A stretch of 64,000 nt of DNA, from the NCBI RefSeq assembly GCF_019059575.1, contig NW_024881540.1, positions 186,001 through 250,000 on the forward strand. Reading direction: 5' to 3'. Below, piece by piece: positions 26,801-35,800 of this stretch (position 1 is its first letter; every line of letters starts with the position of its first letter). Below the pieces are notes generated by a model. The model did not search any database. It worked only from the letters and a program-made list of their open reading frames with translations, and was not told the origin of the DNA. Origin of the DNA: Amphibalanus amphitrite. Its lineage: Eukaryota > Arthropoda > Thecostraca > Balanomorpha > Balanidae. Both the position numbers and the translations under genes were made by a program.

Positions 26801-29800
26801 TGTTTCATAAAGAGCTTCTGTATTCAAAATATCCTCAGGAAACTCAAATATTCCTCCACGCCGCAACCCCCTGATCCGGACTGGACGGGAAACTTTATCC
26901 CATTTGGGATTGCCCGTAAGCCGAGCTCGCCCGTAGCCGGGTGCGGTGAGTGCTTGGGGGCTGCTCGGCCTATCCTTTGGTCAGGCTCAGCCCCGGCAAC
27001 TCACCAGGGCCGGGCCCAGTTCATATAGAAAGGCCAGTCGGCAAGTGTCACTTTGCCAGAGTGCCACTTATCAACGGGACACTTTGGGAAACGTTGGTGC
27101 AGGTGTGTAAGAGTGGCTATATGAATCCATTGTGGGGTCGCCTTTCCAATACGTGTCACGTAACAGCAATGGGACCAGGGGCAGGGACTCTATAATGAAC
27201 TGGACCCAGGGTGCTCGCCAAGAAGACCAATGTCTCCATCCTATGATCCTTCCGGCTCTGATATGGTCTTGTCAGACCGAAAGGGCATAACCCAACAAAA
27301 CAAACCAAACTCGTTAGCTGGCTGCGTGGTGTAGTGGTTAGCGCACTAATCTCGCGTTCGGATGACATGGGGTTCGAAGCCCATCGCCGGCTGATGCTTT
27401 TGGCGTGTTGTCCCAGTAAACATGCCGACGTCGGCGACTGGGGGGCTCGAATCCCGCCGCCGGTTGATATTTTTGGCGCGTTGTCCCAATAAACATGCCG
27501 ACGTCGGCCCCGTCGGTCCAACGACAAACGATCTCGTCAACCTCGGCAAACGATCTCGGCCCGACGTCGGCTCGACGTCGGCTGGACTTCGGCTGGACGT
27601 CGGAACATGCGGGCATATCCGACGTTCAGCCGATGTCGGGCCGAGGTTGAACCGCCGTTGGGCCGACGTCGGGCCGAGCCTCGGCCCGACGTCGGGCCGA
27701 CGTCGGCATGTTTACTGGGTGTGAGCAAATTTTCAGCAAAATCGGGATGGCCTGGTCATGGGTGGTAAGAACTTTAGAGGGTTCTATTTCGAGAACGGTA
27801 AAGATTTCCACCCTAGAGACTACGATTTTCGGAATCAGCGTGCTGAGAAGGCTCTGTAAGCCAATTTTCAGCCAAATCGGGATGGCCCGGTCATGGGTAG
27901 TAAGAATTTTAGAGGGTTCTATCTCGAGAACGGTAAAGATTCCTACCCTAGAGACCATGATTTTCGGAATCAGCATGCTGAGAAGGCTCTGTGAGTCAAT
28001 ATTCAGCCAAATCGGGATGGCCCGGTCATGGGTGTCGAACATTTTAGAGGTTTCTATTTTGAGAACGGTTAAGATTCCCACCCTAGAGACCATGATTTTC
28101 GGAATCAGCGTGCTGAGAACTGAGAAGGATCTGTGAGCAAATTTTCAGTCAAATCGGGATGGCCCGGTCATGGGTGGTAAGAAATTTAGAGGTTCTATCT
28201 CGAGAACGGTAAAGATTCTCACCCTAGAGACCATGCTTTTCGGAATCAGCTTGCTGAGAAGGCTCTGTGAGCCAATTTTCAGTCACATCGGGATGGCCCG
28301 GTCTTTGGTGCCGAAAACTTTAGAGGGTTCTATCTCGAGAACGGTAAAGATTCCCACCTTAGAGACCATGATTTTCGGAATCAGCGTGCTGAGAAGGCTC
28401 TTTGAGCCAATTTTTAGCCAAATCGGGATGGCCCGGTCATGGGTGGTACGAGCTTTAGAGGGTTCTATCTCGAGAACAGTAAAGATTCCCACCCTAGAGA
28501 CCATGATTTTCGGAATCAGCGTGCTGAGAAGGCTCTGTGAGCAAGTTTTCAGCCAAATCGGGATGGCCCGGTCATGGGTGGTAAGAACTATAGAGGGTTC
28601 TATCTCGAGAACGGTAAAGATTCCCACTCTAGAGACCATGATTTTCGGAGTCAGCGTGCTGAGAAGGCTCTGTGAGCCAATTTTCAGCCAAATCGGGATG
28701 GCCCGGTCATGGGTGTCGAAAACTTTAGAGGGTTCTATCTCGAGAACGGTAAAGATTCCTACCCTAGAGACCATGATTTTCGGAATCAGCGTGCTGAGAA
28801 GGCGCTGTGAGCAAATTTTCAGCTAAATCGGGATGGCCCGTTTCTCGCTGCTGGACTCGCTGCTCGCTGCTCGCTGCTAGTTTGACAGACGTCCTGCCCC
28901 GCGAGAATTTCTCTAGTTTCTGAAGAATTTTTCGGGACCCATGCTCTGCTAATACTGCATCCGAATATACGCGTGCCGGTCGTAGCCTCTGGTGTATGTG
29001 CGTACGTCTGTGAGTTTGTCGCTGCTACTCACCGTACTCTGTGTCGGTGGTGGCCGCAGCCTCTGGTGTGTGTGGGTATGTCTGTGAGTTTGTCGCTGCT
29101 ACTCACCGTACTCTGTGTCGGTGGTGGCCGCAGCCTCTGGTGTGTGTGCGTACGTCTGTGAGTTTGTCGCTGCTACTCACCGTACTCTGTGTCGGTGGTG
29201 ACCGCGCCGCCCAGGCCCGGCTCGGGGCGCAGCTCGCCGCTCGGACACGCCGCGAACGTGGACACGCCCGGCGAGGGGGGAGGCGCCAGGTGGTCGTCCT
29301 CGTCCCCGCCGGCGGACAGCACGTCGTACGCCAGCAGCGAGCCCATCGAGTCGGCTGCGGGACATAACACATCAGTACGGCAGCAGACAGCACGTCGTAC
29401 ACCAGCAGTGAGCCAATCGAGTCGGCTATCGAAAGTTAGAAGCGAGTTGAAGGCGCATTGCGTCTTTGCATGACGAAAAAATGACAAAAAAGTTGGAAAG
29501 GTGTAAATCAACTACGTAGACCTCGTACCCCCGGTGTCAATGGGAAATATCGATGGCATCAAGCAGTACACTCCAAGATTGAATATAGCAAGGAAAAAAA
29601 TGTTGGCCAAACTGAAGAACCGCAAAGCAATAACACTAAATGCTGGATGTATTGTGAACGCTGAACTGTGAAGCCAACCGCGAGTGAAGCAAAGGCAAAT
29701 CACATAGAAAAAAGGAGAAGGTGACGATATTGGAGAACAACGATGAAAATAAAATAATCTAAGAATTATGAGAATAAGCTGCTTAAGAATCTGGCCACAC

Positions 29801-32800
29801 GACTTAATTGCGGCCAGACTAACAATGCATGGAACAACTCAGAATTGGACGCATTATCCGGCCGTTATACAAATTCACCTATAATCAGATTACACAGAAC
29901 AGACCGCTAAACTGCAGCGCCTCACCGATGATGGAGACCTGTCCCTGGAAGCCGGCGCCGGCTGGTGAGCGGACAAACTCCAGGTAGACGCGGTTCATCT
30001 CGGAGGCCACGTGGGCCACCGCCTCCCGGTGGTCGGGGGCGGCGGCGGCCAGCAGGGGGATGGCGCCGATCGGCAGCGAGTCAGTGGCAGACGGCGGAGA
30101 CTGGTCCGAGCCGCCGCCGCCGCCGCCGCCCGAGCACGGGGTCGTGAAACTGTACGGCGACAGGCTGCCGGAAAACAAGGCAGGGTGTCAGCAACGCGTC
30201 CGATATAGCTGTCGAGAATTATCACCATACAACACGATAATTATCACCGAAGTACAGACCAACTCCGAGCTAACACACAATTAATAATTTTGGAACAGTT
30301 TCAGAGTCACAGCCGACCAGAAGCCCGGATTTGGATTCCAAACCAATGTTTTCGGGATGTCAGCAGTCAATAAGTCTCTGTAAATGCGTCGCTCGTTCCG
30401 CTCTGACCTGGTGAGGACGGAGATGGCCTCTGCGCACATTGACGGGCAGGGTACCAGTCGGATGCAGAGACGGCCCTGCAGCGCCGGGTAGTGCTGCGTC
30501 ACGATGGCCTCCACAGACGCGCGGAACGTGGTGATGTCCGAGCGCTTCGTGCCGCGGTCCGTGTGCGCGTCTGGCCGGGACACGGAGAGAGCGTGAGTAC
30601 TGGAGGCGGACCGGGAGCACGCCTCTACGGACTTCAGACGTGCACTGTTCTGACATCAATGTAACCACAAAGGCTGTGTAAATTCGGTCACAACATTTGA
30701 TGCTTGTCAATGCAATCCGCCGAAGTAAGAAGTAAGAACTACCGGTCAAGAGTTCATTATTGGACCTCGCTCTACACTTGAGAGCCACTTAATAAATGCT
30801 GAGTCCTGCCACACAGAGGGTGGTGCCAGGTCCTGCCACCACCCTCCAACACTCCCGTCCTCACCGAGCACACTGCCCGAGTGGAGCACCAGCAGCAGGA
30901 TCTCAAAGCTGCAGGAGCCGACCGCCGAGCCAGGCTGTGGACTGCCCGAGCTGACGGGCTCCGAGGGCTGGCTGGTGAGCAGGCCCGGCGACGCCGACAG
31001 CTCTGTCGGCCCATACAGATAAATATAACGTCAGCACACCTACCTCACGCACATGGATGATGCGCCAATTCTGTGTGGCTTCAAGTCTGAGCGACAACAG
31101 ATGCACATTCCACATGGTTTATTTTCCCCATTGAAAGACGTTCTGTCAAAACATGGGTTATCTGTATTCGTTGTCAGTTGTTTTAAACTACCCTTCTCGA
31201 AATAAGCGGTTTGGTACTTTGCTTAAAAAAAATGCTTCAGCTGGTAGGCATAGCTTCGAGTCTACCACTTCATTTTGGAGTCTCCAACTTCGCTGTTATA
31301 ATTTTTACACTTAGCTAAGTTTCACTTGGCAATGACATGACTACCGCGGGCGCCCAGTGGCCTGTCTGTTTCCTCCGATCACGGCTCACCGTCCTTGGTG
31401 GCTCCGAGCGGGTCGGAGAGGAGCTCCAGGCTGCTCCAACGGGCCAGCGTGGTGCGCTCCACCACCTCCTCTGTGGACAGTGGGACGGGACCGGGCTGAC
31501 GCAGACGGCACAGAGCGGCCGGCCGACCACCGATCCAGCAGCGCAGCCGGCGCCCGCCCGGCCCAATACAGTCGCAGCGCCTCAGCGGCAGGGGTAACTG
31601 ATACTCAGCTGATGAGCTACACAACGCAAAGTAAACACAAGTTGATGATACCGTTACCGTGCGGATGAATTTTCGGTATTATTGCCTACACTTGTTTCGC
31701 ATGTATAAAAAACAGCTTACGAACTCCACCTCCGTGTCTTTCAGAGGTTTATACTGATACAGTAACTCAACGTACCTTGTTGTACTGGAAATCTCCCTGT
31801 TTCAATCACGAGCCAATCTCATATTTTCATCACGACTCCAGATAGTCAGTCTAAGGATTACGCCGCAACTATCAAGCCTCCGTATATTCGGTCAAAAATT
31901 GACCCATTTGAAGCTAATCACCTTCGTAAAAGTATACACCCAAATGCGGCTGAACTTTCGAGTTTGAATACCGTAGCGAATTCCCAAACGATGTGTCTAG
32001 AAGGACTACATTTCACTTTTTTCAGCCATGCACTCCCGAACCCAGTACTGCAGCACGCCCCTTGTCTTGCAAACAGCTGTCGACTACATCCTGATGCGGC
32101 AATGTTGGATTCCTTTCACCCAGCCCAATGTCAGCAGCGAGACTAGTGCCTAACAGGCGCGAGACGAGTACCATGCCAGCCAGAGCAGCGGCCGACCAGC
32201 CTGGACTATGGCGCCACGCTCCATCGCGATGTGAGAGCAGCAGATAACAATTTCACCAGCACGACGTCTGTTGCGAGTTATTTACATATGTTCTGAATTG
32301 CGCGTTGTTCTAAATAAGCGGCCCCACCCCGCCACATGCCCCCGCCAGACAGTGTTAGCAACTAGTTAGCCAAGCGGTCAGTTTCGTGACAACCATCACG
32401 AGAGCAGCAAGGCGCATGCGTGTCGCGGCACTTTTCTGTTCACTAACTAGGCCATGCCGTGTGTGTTGGCAATAATTCAGATTGTACCTACCCTTGATTG
32501 TGGGGATCATAAAACCTAAAAACGGTAAACAAATTCTGTCAGGGGAAGTCAATAGGTTGATAAATCGAAATCTATCTACTGAGTACCTCCTGTCTAATTG
32601 GTGTACGCTTACTCTGATAGAACAGTTGACAAAGGAATATAGACAACGCGGCTACAAACTACAGTCTACATGCTACAAGGTGGATTTGTCCAGTTGAATG
32701 CTTTTCCGATTAATGAAATACATATTTTAAAATAGACAAATCATGACACTTGTATTTTCATCACCGAGCAAACTAATAGCAACTCTGCAGAAAGTGCGTC

Positions 32801-35800
32801 TATTAAAATTTGTTTGGGGTTGCTTTGACATTCATACTAAGCCTTTACGTTCGATTTCATTTCATTTCATTTGATAGTATGTATGATGCATCAGCTATCC
32901 CGTCGCAAAACCTTTTCCCGAGTGGGTCGCACCAATTTCAGTAGTACGTTTTCGTCGCACATGCGACGAATTAAAGAACTGAGCGCCAGAGCATATTTAC
33001 ACGCTAAACAATAGAATGGACAAGAAAAGACATCATTTGATACAATGATAGAGCTATGATACAAGAGAACAAAATCTGGAAAGAGCTTCGGGTCCGAGTG
33101 CGTTCCACGAAATAAGAGGCTACAAATTCGTAAAAACGCTCGTTATTTGTAGAGCGGGTGAGAGTAATACAGACACCTTCGGAAAGTCGCTTAGTTTTTC
33201 GTTAGCTCACTACTCAATATCTCCGTTAATTCTCCATTACTCCAAGGAAATTCAGATAAGCTAGGGAGGCGGCAACAAGTGGGAACTGACGCAAAATCAA
33301 CCAACGAGTTGGATTTAACACCACAAAAACTGAACCTGAAAACATTACAAATATAACAAACTATCGTCAAAGTAGTTGGCAGCCTAACTACTTTACACTA
33401 CTACTTTGTCAAGCTAATGACGCCCTGTGCCACAGCCGATGCACGGCGATACAATCATGGTGACAATTCATTTACAAGTGAAACACTGGAACTTCATAAC
33501 TGCTCTCAACATTAAAAATTCAACATCAATAAAGTGGACACCCATTAGCTAAACTAGATGCAAATATAAGATGCACACACAAATAGGTATGCGAATAGAC
33601 ATGGATCAAAAGACTATTCACACTGATGTACGTGACATTTGAATACGTATTCTATGTATTCTAACCTACACAACTGATAGATACCAGTCACATATATTAC
33701 CTTCGCAGTCAAAGAACTCGTCGTCCGATGAGCCATTGACGGAGTCTCGTCGAATGCTCTCCATCCGCCAGTTGCCCAGCTGCGCCTCCAGCTCGGCTTT
33801 GCCGGACACAGAGCCTGACGAACGGGGGACGTTTCTGAGATACGGCGACCGTCGGCGAAAATACATACCGTGGCAGACTCAACAGGAGTCAACAAACCTT
33901 TATAGGGGCAGCGACTGCATTATCCGTAGGGAGCCTGGTGACGTCCCAAACCGTGTTCTGAAGTGTTATTTCTGTAGCTAGAGTTGCTCCATAAAAGAAC
34001 TATGAAGGCTACAAAATGTGTTGTTGTCGATGAGATATTAATGTTTGTTGTTTCGTAAAAAAAAAGAAAACACTGCAAGTTCCCGTGAGCTGCCCGTAGT
34101 CAGCGCTCCAGTCTCCTCCAGGGTTGAAGACCACGTTTACAAAACTCCATATCACGCACCACACCGAACCCCAGCGCGACTCACCGGGCGAATGCAGCGT
34201 GAGTCGTGAGCTACTGCGGGACCAGCCCCTGCGGCGCGCGTCGGCGTCCGCGCCCTCTGCGGCGGGCCGGTCGGGCAGGTCGGCCGCGCCGCCGGGCGCC
34301 GGCAGCGCCGCCTCCTCAGTGGCGCCGAACTTGCTGGCCAGCAGCCGCTGCGTGTCGGCCTCGATGCGGCGGATGTCGTCGATGGCCAGGCCGTGCCACT
34401 CGTCCTGCCACGCCCACGCCTGTCGGTGGGCGCGCAGCATCGTCTTTCGCAGCGCTGCGGCGAAAAGACAGAGTGGTGACATACGTCACCACATGATGGC
34501 CACGTTAATGTTGGGTACATACGTGACAAAGAGTGATTGGTGACAACAATTGCCACAACATTGATAGGTCCGTGACGTAGTCCGTCCCTGATGGTTTAAT
34601 ACTATAGATCCGTAAGTCGCCAATAACTGAAAAAGAGACGAGAACTGGCCGTCTCTTCCTTTTTTTCTTCCTCTTGCTTGTGCTGTAAACGTTCCATAAT
34701 CCATATTATCCCGTTTCCTATTCTACTTTATATAGGCACATGTCACTGACATGGCGGAAGGGTTTTATAATGGTTCTTCTAGAATGGTTTCTGCGAACCA
34801 TCTCCCCTTACCAATATCGTGAATGAACTTTTCGATCTTGCTTTGCATTCCCCAGTAGCGGAATTCGACCTTGCAGAGCTTGTAGGCGCACATGATAGCC
34901 TTCCCGTTGGCGAGAGGAGTCTTCTTACCCTGCATCAACACAAAGGCAGTGATGAATAATGGTTCCCTTTCGATAAACAGATAATAAAGTTAGAGGTTAC
35001 GCCGAAAAACGGTTGGATTTTGAATTAATTGCGACAAAACACCAAAATAACCTACTGAAGTATAACTGACTTGTGGGGGTAGATACGTGTACGCAATGAT
35101 ATCCCTTCACCGACATGAAACTCCCTCAATAAACGGTGTCACTGACGTCCTGACGTTCGCTAAAACAGTCGCAAGAATTACTGACCTTGCACTCGCCCCA
35201 GTAGTCCTGGATCCAGTCATCGTTCAGCGGTCCGCGGCCGGTCCTCTGTGACACGTAGATCCGGGGGTCCTCCTCGCGCAGGTAGTCGCCAATGCCCAGC
35301 TGGTCTCTCACCACATCAATTAGGTCTGCAGACAAACACAGCCCACCATCAACATTGGTCACATTTCCGTCGAATATTTCGCTTACTTCTAAAAAAGAAA
35401 TTGAGTTAAGCGGTAGTAAACTCACGAAGAGATCGAGCAGAAAAGCACAGACCGTGGGACAGAAACCTATCGAGGCCTGGACGAATCAGAGAGCATTGAG
35501 CAGAACTGATCGCTCACCGACTGTCCTGCCGCTCAGCTCGGCCTTGTTCAGCTGGAACACATTCTCCTGGTGACCGCCGTCGTTGAAGTAGTAGGTCTCG
35601 ATCTCCAGACTGAACTTCTCCACAAACGGACAGGTGTAGCGCGTCTTGGTGTACGGGTAGGCGTTCCACGCCTCCTCCTCGACCGTGAGGGCCGACTTGG
35701 GCAGCAGGTTTTTGAACCAGCCTGCAAGGCACCGTACAACGAGGTTGTCACAATACGAAACATCCATGAACAAAACACATTGAAAAGCAATATTAACGGA

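Larger units (their letters stand above)
24449..28973. mobile_element. 4.5-kb foldback transposon with array-filled arms
   Basis: Ends begin CGCGTATATTCGGATGCAG in inverted orientation and stay almost identical for more than 150 bp (24449-24613 against 28806-28973). They are flanked by a 7-bp direct repeat TGCCGGT (24442-24448, 28974-28980). Each arm continues into a tandem array of a ~135-bp unit, in opposite orientations. The centre (26.6-27.7 kb) holds other repeats and a tRNA-like SINE. Long array-bearing inverted repeats are typical of foldback elements; a 7-bp duplication is known for the Galileo type of the P superfamily. If two bases at one end are counted differently, the duplication is 9 bp, as in Mutator-related foldbacks. 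No transposase frame was found, so this copy must depend on another for movement. Confidence 0.85.

Noticed and set aside
27322-27396. Functional tRNA gene
   Set aside because: Box A, box B and the T arm are good, but the acceptor stem has mismatches and the anticodon arm does not fold. A second partial copy follows with the same tail, so it is a SINE head.
24648-28826. Long open frames with repeated [16 protein letters not shown] or [17 protein letters not shown] as a repetitive protein gene
   Set aside because: Frames occur on both strands of the same tandem units, units vary by insertions inside the frame, and the arms belong to an inverted-repeat transposon. No start context or splice structure supports a gene.
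22262-29205. Regular repeats (39 and 74 bp) as a CRISPR-like array
   Set aside because: Units are contiguous with no unique spacers, the genome is eukaryotic, and the repeats coincide with exon ends and splice donors.
33842-33855. Alternative acceptor CTCAG upstream of PITPNM exon 7
   Set aside because: It would shift the frame relative to the conserved [10 protein letters not shown] and EFFDCE stretch. The acceptor giving an exon start at 33814 keeps phase.
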